The position numbers and the translations under genes were made by a program. Shown piece by piece: positions 19,629 to 29,500 of a DNA stretch of 64,000 bases. Each line of letters opens with the position of its first letter. The first letter of the stretch is position 1. The stretch comes from Paludisphaera rhizosphaerae (lineage in GTDB: Bacteria > Planctomycetota > Planctomycetia > Isosphaerales > Isosphaeraceae): the NCBI RefSeq assembly GCF_011065895.1, contig NZ_JAALCR010000002.1, positions 124,001-188,000 of the forward strand, given 5' to 3'. Below the pieces are notes generated by a model, which worked only from the letters and a program-made list of their open reading frames with translations, did not search any database and was not told the origin of the DNA.

Positions 19629-19656
19629 TTGACAGAATCGACGGTCCTTGTAACAT
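19629..19656 (+). promoter_or_regulatory. Putative promoter of tRNA-Thr
   Basis: A perfect TTGACA (19629-19634) is followed after 16 bases by TAACAT (19651-19656). The predicted start would lie about 35 bases before the tRNA-Thr gene, fitting an independent tRNA transcription unit. Confidence 0.55.
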
Positions 19657-19697
19657 TAAGACTCGCGTGTCGGGACCAACCACACGCGTCTCGCCTC

Positions 19698-19770
19698 GCC
19701 ACCTTAGCTCAGCTGGTAGAGCGCAGCTTTCGTAAAGCTGAAGTCCAGGGTTCGAGTCCCTGAGGTGGCT
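19698..19770 (+). tRNA. tRNA-Thr (anticodon CGT)
   Basis: This 73-nt tRNA has a perfect acceptor stem GCCACCT/AGGTGGC, a D arm with AGCTCAGCTGGTAGAGC, an anticodon stem CAGCT/AGCTG around loop TTCGTAA (anticodon CGT, reading ACG), and a T arm with GGTTCGAGTCC. The discriminator is T and CCA is not encoded. A pyrimidine-rich stretch follows. Confidence 0.95.
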
Positions 19771-19982
19771 TTCCCTCCTCTTTTCGAGCGTTCCAGCTCG
19801 ATCCATCAATCTCGCCCAGCAGGTCGTGCCGACTTTGGGGCGGCGAGCAGAAGCCCGTCTACGTTCGCGCCGAAACGCATCAGCGCGCAGAGACCGAATC
19901 AAGCGGTCAACGCACCGGTCGTTTTCTGCCACGTGGAGCCATCAGCCGTCGCGCCCTCTCGGACGCGACGGCCGTGAGTTCA

Positions 19983-21917
19983 TCAGCCCAGGAAGCCCTT
20001 CGACTTCATCAATTCAATGATACGGTCGACGCTCGCGTCCACGCTGATCTGCTCGGTCTGGAGGACGAGGTCTGGCGACTTCGGCTCCTCGAAGGTCGCG
20101 GTCACGCCGGGCATCTGCGCGATCTTGCCTTCATCGGCCAGGCGGTAGGCGCCGCTCTGGTCGCGAGACCGAAGGACTTCCATCGGCGCTGTGCAGTAGA
20201 CCTCCAGGACGCGGTCGCGTCCGATGAGGTCCTTGGCCTTTTCCCGGACCGACTCATGCGGAGCCACGAACGCCGCGATGGTGGTCAGACCCGCGTCATT
20301 CATGAGCTTGGCGACTTCGGCCGACCGCCGCAGGTTCTCGGATCGGTCGTCGGCGGTGAAGCCCAGGTCGCGGTTCAGGCCCTGTCGCATGTTCTGGCCG
20401 TACAGGACGGTCACGGCCTTCCCCTCGTCCCAAAGCCGGCGTTCCAGCTTGTAGGCGATTCGGCTCTTGCCGCTGCCGGTCAGGCCGACGAGCAACACCG
20501 TCGCTGGCTTCTGTGAGTATCGCTCCGCACGTTCGGCGGGCGCGACCAGGCTCTCACGGAACTTGAGGCGAACGGTCGATTCCGCTTCCCAGACGTCGCC
20601 CGGCGCACGTGTGCCGCCGGCTTCCAGAATCATCCCCGCGCCGACCGTGTTGTTCGTGAGCCGGTCGATCAGAATGAACGCGCCGGTCGAGGCGTTCGTG
20701 CGGTAAGGATCGCACGCGAGAGGCTGCGTCAGACTGAGCTGGACGTGGCCGACCTCATTCAGCCCAAGTCGTGGAATGGGCCGGTGTTCCAGCGTGTTGA
20801 CGTCGACCCCGTAGCGGAACGAGGAGACCTCCGCCGCCACCTGTCGCGTGGTCTGTTTCAGCGTGTAAGTCCGGCCGGGCACCAGGGGCTGCTCGGCCAT
20901 CCAGACGACCATCGCTTCGATTTCGTTGCTGACGTGCGGCGGACTGTCTGGATGAACCAGCATGTCGCCGCGGCTGACGTCGATCTCGTCGGTCAGCGTG
21001 ACCGTCACGGCCTGGGGCGCGAAGGCTTCCTCCAGCTCGCCGTCGTAGGTGACGATCGACTTGACGCGGCTGCGCTTGCCCGAAGGCAAGACCATCACCT
21101 CGTCCCCCTTGTGGAGGATCCCGGACGCCACCGTGCCGGCGAAGCCGCGGAAGTCGAGGTTGGGGCGGATGACGTACTGCACGGGGAAGCGGAGGTCGGC
21201 CAGGTTGCGGTCGCTGGCGATGTGGACCGTCTCCAGGTGATCCAGGAGCGCCGGGCCGTGGTACCAGGGCATGGCGTCGCTCTTGGAGGCGACGTTGTCC
21301 CCCTTAAGAGCCGACATCGGGATGAAGCTGATGTCGCGCAGGCCGAGCTTGGCGACGAAGCCCGTGTACTCGTCCTTGATCCGCTCGAAGACCTCCTGGG
21401 AGAAACCGACGAGGTCCATCTTGTTGATGGCGACGACCACGTGGCGAATGCCCAGCAGCGACACGATGAACGAGTGCCTGCGCGTCTGGGTCATCACCCC
21501 GTGGCGGGCGTCGATGAGGATGATGGCCAGTTGGCACGTCGAGGCGCCGGTGGCCATGTTGCGGGTGTACTGCTCGTGGCCGGGGGTGTCGGCGATGATG
21601 AACTTGCGGCGGTCGGTCGAGAAGTACCGATACGCCACGTCGATCGTGATCCCCTGCTCTCGCTCGGCCTTCAGGCCATCGGTCAGGAGCGCGAGGTCGA
21701 CCTCCCCTGCGCCAGTGGTGCCGACCTTCTCGCTGTCGCGTTTCACGGCGGCGAGTTGGTCCTCATAGATCATCTTCGTGTCGTGCAGCAGGCGGCCGAT
21801 GAGCGTACTCTTGCCGTCGTCGACGCTGCCGCAGGTCAGGAAGCGGAGCAGCTCCTTCTTCTGATGGCGGGCGAGGTAGGAGTGGATGTCTTCCTGACTC
21901 AGATCAACCTGTTGCAT
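19983..21917 (-). CDS. cysNC: Bifunctional sulfate adenylyltransferase subunit 1 / adenylylsulfate kinase
   Basis: 644 residues. Residues 20-440 are a CysN-type GTPase: [15 protein letters not shown] (P-loop), [17 protein letters not shown] (G3), NKMDLVGF (G4), then two beta-barrel domains. Residues 450-644 are an APS kinase domain with P-loop [23 protein letters not shown] and [10 protein letters not shown]. CysN uses GTP hydrolysis to drive APS formation by CysD, and the kinase makes PAPS. The usual kinase DGDN motif reads YGQN here, so kinase activity is less certain. The gene starts one base after the cysD stop, clear translational coupling. No downstream reductase gene is in the window. 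Confidence 0.95.
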   Translation of the reverse strand: MQQVDLSQEDIHSYLARHQKKELLRFLTCGSVDDGKSTLIGRLLHDTKMIYEDQLAAVKRDSEKVGTTGAGEVDLALLTDGLKAEREQGITIDVAYRYFSTDRRKFIIADTPGHEQYTRNMATGASTCQLAIILIDARHGVMTQTRRHSFIVSLLGIRHVVVAINKMDLVGFSQEVFERIKDEYTGFVAKLGLRDISFIPMSALKGDNVASKSDAMPWYHGPALLDHLETVHIASDRNLADLRFPVQYVIRPNLDFRGFAGTVASGILHKGDEVMVLPSGKRSRVKSIVTYDGELEEAFAPQAVTVTLTDEIDVSRGDMLVHPDSPPHVSNEIEAMVVWMAEQPLVPGRTYTLKQTTRQVAAEVSSFRYGVDVNTLEHRPIPRLGLNEVGHVQLSLTQPLACDPYRTNASTGAFILIDRLTNNTVGAGMILEAGGTRAPGDVWEAESTVRLKFRESLVAPAERAERYSQKPATVLLVGLTGSGKSRIAYKLERRLWDEGKAVTVLYGQNMRQGLNRDLGFTADDRSENLRRSAEVAKLMNDAGLTTIAAFVAPHESVREKAKDLIGRDRVLEVYCTAPMEVLRSRDQSGAYRLADEGKIAQMPGVTATFEEPKSPDLVLQTEQISVDASVDRIIELMKSKGFLG

Positions 21918-21918
21918 C

Positions 21919-22833
21919 TCAGAAATAGCCCTCGCGCTTCTTCTGCTCCATCGACCCAGCCTCGTCGTGGTCGATCACTCGGCCTTGCCGCTCGGAGTTC
22001 TTGGCGAGCAGCATCTCCTCGATGATCTCGGGGAGGGTCGTCGCGTTGCTCTCGATGGCCCCGGTGAGGGGGTAGCAACCGAGAGTCCGGAAGCGGACGC
22101 GTTTGATCATCGGCTTCTCGCCGGGCCGCAGCGGCATCCGCTCGTCGTCCACCATGATAAGCGTGCCGTCGCGCTCGACGACCGGGCGGTCGTCGGCGAA
22201 ATAGAGCGGCACGATGGGGATATTCTCCAGGTGGATGTACTGCCAGACGTCCAACTCGGTCCAGTTGCTCAGGGGGAAGGCTCGGATGCTCTCCCCCTTG
22301 TCCACCTTGCCGTTGTAGAGGTTCCACAACTCCGGCCGCTGGTTCTTGGGATCCCACTGGTGAAGGCGGTCGCGGAAGCTGTAAACGCGTTCCTTCGCCC
22401 GGCTCTTCTCCTCGTCGCGGCGTGCGCCGCCGAAGGCCGCGTCGAACTGGTAGTGGTTCAACGCCTGCTTCAACGCCGCCGTCTTCATGACGTCGGTGTG
22501 CTTCTTCGACCCGTGGTCGAACGGGTTGATGTTCTGGGCCTTCCCCTCGGGGTTGATCCAGACCTTCAGGTCGAGCCCCTGCTCGCGACAGTACTGGTCG
22601 CGAAACTCGATCATCGCCCGGAACTTCCAGGTCGTATCGACGTGCAGCAGTGGGAACGGGAGCCGGCCGGGGTAGAACGCCTTCTGCGCCAGCCGGAGCA
22701 TGACGGCGGAGTCCTTGCCGATCGAATAGAGCATCACCGGCCGCTCGAACTCGGCGGCGACCTCGCGGATGATGTGGATGCTCTCCGCCTCAAGAACCTT
22801 CAAATGGGTCAGATTGTAACTGCTGCTGATCAT
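21919..22833 (-). CDS. cysD: Sulfate adenylyltransferase subunit 2
   Basis: The 304-residue protein matches CysD throughout (family about 302). It has the PP-loop-type [33 protein letters not shown], the [15 protein letters not shown] signature, the [15 protein letters not shown] segment, and the C-terminal basic tail with [23 protein letters not shown]. It catalyses ATP plus sulfate to APS and pyrophosphate in complex with CysN. An AGGAGG ribosome-binding site precedes the ATG. It is the first gene of a two-gene operon with cysNC. The products could feed assimilatory sulfate reduction or sulfation of polysaccharides. Confidence 0.96.
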   Translation of the reverse strand: MISSSYNLTHLKVLEAESIHIIREVAAEFERPVMLYSIGKDSAVMLRLAQKAFYPGRLPFPLLHVDTTWKFRAMIEFRDQYCREQGLDLKVWINPEGKAQNINPFDHGSKKHTDVMKTAALKQALNHYQFDAAFGGARRDEEKSRAKERVYSFRDRLHQWDPKNQRPELWNLYNGKVDKGESIRAFPLSNWTELDVWQYIHLENIPIVPLYFADDRPVVERDGTLIMVDDERMPLRPGEKPMIKRVRFRTLGCYPLTGAIESNATTLPEIIEEMLLAKNSERQGRVIDHDEAGSMEQKKREGYF

Positions 22834-23013
22834 TCGTCCTCCTGCTTGGCCTCGCTCCTATCGATCTTATAGATCCTCTTCTCGATCGACTAGGGCGACA
22901 TCTTGAGCCGCTCGCGTAAACGCCGGTCTCTCGGACGCTTGCGGGGCTTGATCGGTCGGGCTAACGTGGGGCGGAACGTGCTGGCGATTTCCATTCTCTG
23001 ACGGGGGTTGGCC

Positions 23014-23199
23014 ATGAAGTTTGTCGTGTATCGCGATGGAACGGGCGAGTACCGCTGGAGGCTGATCGCCTCAAACGGTCAGATCGTGGCGAGCGGAGAG
23101 GGCTACAAGAACAAGGCTGACTGTCTCTCGACCATCGCTTCCATCCAGAAAAACGCGCCGTCCGCCCCCGTTGAAGTCGAGACCGAAAAACCCGCCTGA
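23014..23199 (+). CDS. YegP family (DUF1508) small protein
   Basis: The 61-residue product is a single YegP/DUF1508 unit: FVVYRDGTGEYRWRLIASNG, then GEGYKNKADCLSTIASIQ, ending in an acidic, Pro-rich tail. The family often has two such units in tandem; one is present here. The ATG at 23014 is preferred to a TTG two codons upstream because a G-rich purine tract lies about seven bases before it. The family's cellular role is not established. It sits between the sulfate operon and a transposase remnant. Confidence 0.85.
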   Translation: MKFVVYRDGTGEYRWRLIASNGQIVASGEGYKNKADCLSTIASIQKNAPSAPVEVETEKPA

Positions 23200-23292
23200 G
23201 ACGCACTCAACTCGATGGTGGAGAATGCTCTAGGGGCGGAAAAATCGGGACGATCGTCGAGAACAGTCGGGCGTCTCGAACGTACTAGTAGT

Positions 23293-23643
23293 ATGAACAC
23301 CAACGATCGTCCGACCACGAAATCGCCCGTGGCCCTCGCTCGGGCGGCCCTCGACGTTGCGGGTGAGTCGCTGCCGGCGTACTCGTCCAAATATTCGCGC
23401 AAGGATTTCACGCAGCACCAGCTCTTCGCGATGCTGGCGGTGCGAAAGTCCTTGAAGCTTGACTACCGCGGCCTGGAAGTCCTTTTGCGGGACTGGGCCG
23501 AGCTGCGCGAGACCCTGGGTCTCCGCAAGGTTCCCGATCACTCCACGATCCAGAAGGCGGCCGCTCGCCTGATCGCGACCAAGGCACCGGTGCTTTCGTG
23601 GCTCCGCGGCCCTCGGTCCCCGCGCCCCCGACATGCCGCCTGA
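23293..23643 (+). pseudogene. Transposase remnant, N-terminal fragment (IS4/IS5-like)
   Basis: The 116-residue frame carries only the N-terminal region of an IS4/IS5-type transposase: a KYSRKDFTQHQLFAMLAVRK segment and the RGLEVLLRDWAELRETLGL and VPDHSTIQKAAARL helices that normally precede the DDE catalytic core. After residue 100 the sequence turns into a Pro/Arg-rich tail and stops. No DDE residues, terminal inverted repeats or target duplications are visible here. The most likely reading is a decayed insertion-sequence fragment; a domesticated DNA-binding fragment is a less likely alternative. Confidence 0.65.
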
Positions 23644-23657
23644 AAGGATGCAGGCGG

Positions 23658-23999
23658 TCAACCTAAACGCAGGGAGGCGAGGATCGACTCGGCGGCCCAG
23701 GCTCGGAGAGCCTCCGGGTCGCCGAGAACGTCCGGAGGGACCTCGAAGTAAGACTTGAGCGTCAAGCCCTCCCACGGCTGAAACGGGCCCATTCCCCGGG
23801 CCCGGAAGTCTCCCTCGGTCTGCTCATCCGCCTTCAAATAGAGCCTGCCGTTGCCGGCGAGCGCGAAAATACGGCCTCTCTGGTAGATCGCATATCCGCC
23901 GAACATCGCCCGCGAGGTGATCTCTCCCAACGGATCCAGCGCGGTGAGGACGGCCTCCAACCAGTCCGGGCGGTTCGGAGGCTTCTTTCGTTTAGTCAT
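23658..23999 (-). CDS. TfoX N-terminal domain protein
   Basis: The 113-residue protein is a stand-alone TfoX_N domain: RAMFGGYAIYQRGRIFALAGNGRLYLKAD, then FEVPPDVL and a final helix. In gamma-proteobacteria this domain forms the N-terminal half of the competence regulator Sxy/TfoX, but stand-alone versions are widespread and of unknown role. Its start overlaps the end of the metallophosphoesterase gene by eight bases, so it is translated from the same mRNA. It converges on the transposase fragment. Confidence 0.85.
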   Translation of the reverse strand: MTKRKKPPNRPDWLEAVLTALDPLGEITSRAMFGGYAIYQRGRIFALAGNGRLYLKADEQTEGDFRARGMGPFQPWEGLTLKSYFEVPPDVLGDPEALRAWAAESILASLRLG

Positions 24000-24819
24000 C
24001 GGCTCGAATGAACTCCGGCGAGGCGTCGGCCGAGCGCAAGAGGCAGGCGGTGGGCCTGCCGTAGCCGCCGCTCGTGTCGAGGCGAATGCGGACGGCGTCG
24101 ACTTCGGGCTTTCGGACGCGGTCGTGGCCCGTCACCTGGATCTTGCCCGGGAACCGAAGAGGAGACTCGGAGAGCGACCGGTCGGCGCCAAGCCAGACGG
24201 GGTACTCGTCCAGCCAGAGCAACTCGGTGTCGGAGCCGATCGTGGGCTTCAAGAACTCTCGTTCCCACTCCCGGGCGCGGAGGGCGATCAACTGCTGTCG
24301 TGCGTCGGCGGTCAGTTCTGGCGAGAGGCCGCAGTGCAAGAAGAGGTGGCCCTCAGCCTCGACGACCCATCGAAGGTTCGTTAGAAATGCGGCGTGCTCG
24401 GGGGGAATCGTCTCGCGGAACTGGCGAACATCGTCCAGCCAGCCGGTGCCTCGGGGGCGAGCCGCTCGACCCAGGTAGGATTGAAACGTCGGATCGGCGT
24501 CGTAGGCGATCCGGTAGCGAACCGACCAGTAGAACGAGGGTTCGCTCCCGTCCAGGCCAGCGGCCCGGACGAGAGCCAGGTCGTGGTTCCCCATCACGGC
24601 CGAGCCCCCCGCGGGACGACGCAGCAATTCCATAACCAGGTCGATCGTCCCCCGTACATCCGGTCCCCGGTCGACGAAATCACCCAGAAACACCAGCGAG
24701 CAACTGGACCAGTCCGGGAGCCTTTCGAGCAACTCCACCAACCGCTCCAACTCGTCCCGCTGCCCGTGGAGATCTCCCACGGCGATGATCGGATACTCGA
24801 CGTCGTCAGGCAGAATCAT
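23992..24819 (-). CDS. Metallophosphoesterase, Ser/Thr protein phosphatase-like
   Basis: The 275-residue product has the calcineurin-like phosphoesterase signature motifs in order: GDLHGQ near residue 17, GDFVDRGPD near residue 46, GNHDLALVRAAG near residue 77, and a later His-containing FLHCGLS and a GHDRVRKPEV segment. These bind two metal ions and a phosphate. It resembles PrpA/PP1-type or symmetrical diadenosine-tetraphosphatase-like enzymes; the exact substrate, phosphoprotein or nucleotide, cannot be told. It is cytoplasmic and heads a two-gene unit with the TfoX-domain gene. Confidence 0.88.
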   Translation of the reverse strand: MILPDDVEYPIIAVGDLHGQRDELERLVELLERLPDWSSCSLVFLGDFVDRGPDVRGTIDLVMELLRRPAGGSAVMGNHDLALVRAAGLDGSEPSFYWSVRYRIAYDADPTFQSYLGRAARPRGTGWLDDVRQFRETIPPEHAAFLTNLRWVVEAEGHLFLHCGLSPELTADARQQLIALRAREWEREFLKPTIGSDTELLWLDEYPVWLGADRSLSESPLRFPGKIQVTGHDRVRKPEVDAVRIRLDTSGGYGRPTACLLRSADASPEFIRADD

Positions 24820-24879
24820 GTCGCGTCCGAACGAAGGTCCGCTGGTTGGATTCCCGAATTCAGCCCAAAGCGCTCAGGG

Positions 24880-25185
24880 CTAGATCCGGGCACGTACTTC
24901 GCCCGATTCGACGCGGCTTTCCACCACGTTCGCCGACTGGCCGGGCATGTCCAGACAACGTCCGTCGCGCAGGCGGAATCGCCAGCGGTGCAAGGGACAG
25001 ACCACCGCCCCCTCTTCGATCCATCCCGACCCGAGCGATCCCCCGGCATGGGGGCAGCGATCGAAGAGGACCGCTACGGTCTCGCCCGAACGGACGACGG
25101 CCAGCCGCGCACCCGCGGCTTCGATCGCCACGCCTCGGCCGTCGGGGATTTCGTCGAACCGGCACAGGTAGGTCCATTCCGCCAT
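24880..25185 (-). CDS. Rieske [2Fe-2S] ferredoxin-like protein
   Basis: The 101-residue protein is a single Rieske domain. CPHAGG provides the first Cys-His pair and CPLHRW the second, 15-16 residues later, the standard C-x-H...C-x-x-H cluster ligation. It resembles the small Rieske subunits of nitrite reductase (NirD) or ring-hydroxylating dioxygenase ferredoxins and should act as a soluble electron carrier. The ATG at 25185 was chosen because the longer frame adds 19 Arg-rich residues with no domain character. No oxygenase or reductase partner gene is nearby, so the partner is unknown. Confidence 0.88.
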   Translation of the reverse strand: MAEWTYLCRFDEIPDGRGVAIEAAGARLAVVRSGETVAVLFDRCPHAGGSLGSGWIEEGAVVCPLHRWRFRLRDGRCLDMPGQSANVVESRVESGEVRARI

Positions 25186-25307
25186 TGCGATGAATCCTCG
25201 TCGCCGGCTACCTAGGACTTGCGTCCGAGGTCGCGCGGCCATTACATTCTAGCAGGCGTGGGGACGGACGTGCGTCGAGGACCGTGTAAGCCACGAAAGG
25301 CGGATGT

Positions 25308-26246
25308 GTGGAACGGGCGGCGGTCAAGATCCGAGGCTGTTTCCGTTGGCTCGTCTGGGGCGTCATCGCGTCGTCGACGGCCGGCTGCGGCGGGGCGGGT
25401 TCGTCGATCCCAGAACTGGTCTGGGGGATCCACGGCACGAAGCCGGGCTGGATCCACAAGCCTCGGGTCGCGGCCTTCGATCACGAGGACCATCTCTACG
25501 TCGCCGACCTCACCGACCGCATCCAGGTTTTCGACCGCGACGGCAAGTATCTCCGGGGCTGGCGGACGCCCGAGTTCAACGTCGACGGCCCCAGCGGATT
25601 GACCGTCGACCGTTACGGCCGGCTTCTCGTCGCCGACACCCACTTCTATCGCGTCCTTGTCTACGACCCGAGCGGTGAAATCCTGTTCCAGATCGGCGAC
25701 GGCGTGCAGGGAACCACGCCCGGTCGGTTCGGCTACCCGACCGACGTGGTCATCGATAAGGCGGGGAACTTCTACGTCTCCGAGTACGGTGAGAACGACC
25801 GCATCCAGGTCTTCTCTCCCAAGGGGGAGTGGATCCGCCAGTGGGGAGGCCACGGCTATGAGCCCGGCCAGTTCCTCCGGCCTCGCGCGATGGCGATCGA
25901 CGAGGACGAGCGGATCTACGTCGCCGATTCGTGCAACCATCGCATCCAGGTTTTCGACACCCAGGGGAAAGTGCTGAAGGTCTGGGGCGAGCGCGGGACG
26001 GGTCCCGGCCAGATGAGCTATCCGTACGACCTGTCCCTTGACTCCGATGGCTCGCTGTACGTCTGCGAGTACGGCAACAGCCGGGTGCAGAAGTTCTCCC
26101 GCGACGGCAAGCCGCTGGCGATCTGGGGAGGCGCCGGCCGCAAGCCGGGCGAGTTGTACAACCCCTGGGCGCTGGCCGTCGACTCTCGGGGGCTGGTTTC
26201 GGTCGTCGATTCGAACAATCATCGCGTTCAACGGTTCCGACTCTGA
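25308..26246 (+). CDS. NHL-repeat beta-propeller lipoprotein
   Basis: The 312-residue protein begins at a GTG with AAAGG eight bases upstream. It has a signal peptide with a lipobox-like TAGC near residue 27. The mature part is six NHL repeats, each with a core of the type YVADxxNHRIQVFDxxGKVLxxWG, e.g. near residues 65-80, 110-125, 155-175, 205-220, 253-268 and 295-310. These form a six-bladed propeller that usually mediates binding. It is the first gene of the long forward VWA/MoxR cluster and lies 12 bases before the next gene, so it is probably part of that operon. Confidence 0.85.
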   Translation: MERAAVKIRGCFRWLVWGVIASSTAGCGGAGSSIPELVWGIHGTKPGWIHKPRVAAFDHEDHLYVADLTDRIQVFDRDGKYLRGWRTPEFNVDGPSGLTVDRYGRLLVADTHFYRVLVYDPSGEILFQIGDGVQGTTPGRFGYPTDVVIDKAGNFYVSEYGENDRIQVFSPKGEWIRQWGGHGYEPGQFLRPRAMAIDEDERIYVADSCNHRIQVFDTQGKVLKVWGERGTGPGQMSYPYDLSLDSDGSLYVCEYGNSRVQKFSRDGKPLAIWGGAGRKPGELYNPWALAVDSRGLVSVVDSNNHRVQRFRL

Positions 26247-26258
26247 GGAGACGATGCG

Positions 26259-26525
26259 ATGAAGACGGGCGTCTGGATTCGGTCGAAGGCGAGACCGCTC
26301 GGATACCTTCTGATTGGGATGTGCATGGTCGGTTCGCTTGCCTCGCTGTTCGTCCTCCTGGTTCGAGTGCCGGCTCTGGCCGTCTCCAGGATGGATGAAC
26401 TCTACGGGACGCTCCTGGGAGCGGCCGTCGCCATGGCCTTCGTGATCGCGGCGCTGCTGATCAATCTCACGCTCATGGTCTACACCGCGACGAATGCGAC
26501 GGTCCCGCAAGGCCCGCGAAGCTGA
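26259..26525 (+). CDS. Small two-helix membrane protein
   Basis: The 88-residue product has two predicted transmembrane helices (about residues 16-37 and 52-74) and short polar ends. No family motif is recognised. It starts 12 bases after the NHL gene with GAGGAG upstream and is followed by the giant VWA gene after about 45 bases, so it is very likely an operon member. It may be an accessory subunit of the membrane complex encoded here; that is inference from position only. Confidence 0.7.
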   Translation: MKTGVWIRSKARPLGYLLIGMCMVGSLASLFVLLVRVPALAVSRMDELYGTLLGAAVAMAFVIAALLINLTLMVYTATNATVPQGPRS

Positions 26526-26569
26526 CCCTTGAAACAACGTCGAGGTCGTCTGGGGAGGGCGTGGCGAGG

Positions 26570-29500
26570 ATGCTGGGAAATCTCTCGATCAGCTTCGGTC
26601 AGCCCTGGTGGCTGATCCTGATCCCGCTGATCCTGGTCCCGCTGATTCTGATGGGCCGGGGCGGCCTGTCGGGGATGGGCAAGGGCCGCCGCGCGCTGGC
26701 GATCCTTCTGCGTTCGCTCATCGTCACGCTGATCGTGCTGGCGCTCGCCGAGTTGCAGTCGGTGCGGCGATCGGAACGATTGACGACGATGTTCCTGGTC
26801 GACGCCTCGCACAGCATCCCGCGCGAGCAGGAGAAGGCCGCCCTCGACTACGCCGCCGAGGCCTCGAAAAAACGACGCAAGGACGACCTCGTCGGCGTCG
26901 TCGTCTTCGGATCGTCACCGCGAGTCGAGGTCCCGCCCGCACCGAGTGAATTGAACCTGATGGGGATCGAATCCTCCATCGACGCCGAGAACACCGACCT
27001 CTCATCGGCCCTCAAGCTCGCGCTCGCCTCGTTCCCGGACGACACGGCCCGTCGCGTCGTGATCCTCTCCGACGGCAATGAGAATCGAGGCAAGCTGCTG
27101 GAGCAGGCCCTCGCGGCCAAGGGGCTGAACGTCCAGGTGGACGTCGTCCCGATCGACTACCATTACGACAAGGAGGTCCTCGTCGAGAAGGTGGCGATCC
27201 CGCCCGACGTGAAGAAGGGGGAGACGGTCAACATCAACGTGGTCGTCCGCGCCAGCGAGCCGACGCGCGGCAGCCTCCAGGTCTTCCAGAAAGGCGACGG
27301 CCACACCGCCACCGCGACCGGCGAGGACAAGCCGACCCCCGTGGAGCTGGAGCGCGGGCTCAACGTCTTCACCCTCAAGAAGGAAATCACCGAGCCGAAC
27401 TTCTATACCTTCCAGGCCGAGTTCACCCCCGAGGCCGGCTCCGGCGACAAGCGGGCGATCAACAACGTGGCCGAGGGTTTCACCCACGCCCGGGGCAAGG
27501 CGCAGGTGCTCCTGATCGAGGGGACGGCCGGCGAGCACGTCGAGTTGGTGAAGGCGCTCCGCGAGAAGGAAATCGAGGTTAAAACCCTCGTCGCACCCCG
27601 AATCGACGGCTCGGGCGGGGTCGGCGGCGACGCCCTGCCGGTCGACGTGGCCCAACTCCAGCCCTACGACGCCGTGATCCTGGCCAACGTGCCGAAGGAG
27701 TCGTTCACCGAGTCGCAGCATCAGTTGCTCGCCTCCAACTGCCACGACCTCGGCGCGGGGCTGATCATGCTGGGCGGTCGCGACAGCTTCGGGGCGGGGG
27801 GCTGGATGAACACCCCCGTCGAGAAGGCCCTGCCCGTCGACATGCAGATCAAAGCTCTGAAGGTCCAGGGCCTGGGGGCGATGGTCCTGATCATGCACGC
27901 CAGTGAGATTCCCGAAGGGAACTACTGGCAGAAGGTCGTCGCCAAGGCGGCGATCAACGCCCTCTCGACGTACGACTACGCGGGGATGCTCCACTGGGAG
28001 GGCCAGGAGGCGTGGCTCTTCACGCTCCGGCCGATCGGGTCGGGCCGGCCGATCATGCTCCGCGCGATCGACCGGATGACGCCCGGCGACATGCCAGACT
28101 TCGATCCTTCGCTGGTCAAGGCGATGACCGGCCTGAACAGCATCAAGGACGCCATGACGAAACACATCGTCATCATCAGCGACGGCGACCCCACGCCGCC
28201 GACGCCCGGCGTCCTGAACCAACTCGCCAACAGCAAGATCACAGTCACGTCGGTCCTGACCGCCGCCCACGGCAACGACCCTGGGGCGACGTCGGTGATG
28301 CAGAACATCGCCCGTCGCACCAAGGGGCGGTTCTACAACGTCACCAACCCCAGGGCCCTCCCGCAGATCTACCAGAAAGAGGCGCGGACGATCTCCCGCC
28401 CCTTGATCTTCGAGCAGGAAACGCCGTGGCTGGTGAAGTTGCAAAGCCCGATCACTGAGCCCGTGATGGGCCTCACAGGCGACCTTCCGGCCATCTCCGG
28501 ACTCGTCCTCACGAGTCTGAAGGAGAATGAGCTGGTCGAGGCCCCGATCCTCTCGCCCCTACCGACCGGGCAGGTCAACCCGGTACTGGCGCACTGGACC
28601 TACGGTCTGGGCCGCTCGGTGGCGTTCACCTCGGACGCAGGCCGGCGCTGGGCGAAGGCCTGGCCGGACTGGCAGAGCTACTCGGCCTTCTGGTCGCAGG
28701 TCGTCCGATGGGCGATGCGGCCCGCAGAGACGGGCAACCTGACGATGAGCGTCCGCCGCGAGGACGGCAAGCTCAAGGTCGTCGTCGACGCCCTGGACAA
28801 GGACGACAAGTTCCTCAACTTCCTCCAGATCCAGGGGAACGTCGTCGACCCCGACCTGAAGTCGGCGCCGATCACCCTGAGCCAGACCGCCCCGGGACGT
28901 TACGAGGCGACCGTCGACGCGGCCGATCGTCGTGGCAATTACTTCGTGAACCTCGGCTATCGCGGGCCGGACAAGACCCAGGGGGTCATCTCGAGCGGGG
29001 TCTCGGTCCCCTACTCCGATGAATATCGCGAGCTGCGTTCCAACCCGATCCCCCTCCAGACGGCCGCATCGTTGACCGATGGAATCGAGGTCGCCTGGAA
29101 GACCACGCCCGACGGCCGCATTGACCTGGCGCGAACGCTGGACGGCGTCGACCACTTTCGTCGCGATCCGGGGCTTAACATCCCCAAAGCCTTCCGCCCA
29201 CTTTGGCCGGTCCTCCTCTGGTCGGCCGCCCTGCTCTTCCTGGGCGACGTGGCCGTCCGGCGGATCGCCGTCGACGTCGGCCGGATGCGGCGGAGGGCGT
29301 CCGACGCCTGGCGACGATTCCGTGGCGAGGAAGTCGAAACCAAGAGCGACTACCTCGACCAGCTCAAGTCCCGCAAGGCCGAGGTCGGCGAACAGCTCGA
29401 CCGCGGCCGGTTCGCCTCCCGCTTCCAGGATGACGACGCCCCGCCCCCGACCGACGCCCCCGGCGCCGTTGCCCCAACGACGAGCGCCGGCTCCGACCGT

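Noticed and set aside
20745-22025. A 426-residue frame opposite cysNC
   Set aside because: It is an antisense shadow of a well-conserved enzyme gene.
23215-23292. An upstream extension of the transposase fragment
   Set aside because: The extra 26 residues have no similarity character and begin without a ribosome-binding site; ATG 23293 was used.
27002-28444. A 480-residue frame opposite the giant VWA gene
   Set aside because: It is an antisense shadow with Arg/Val/Asp-rich composition; the forward gene has clear VWA motifs.
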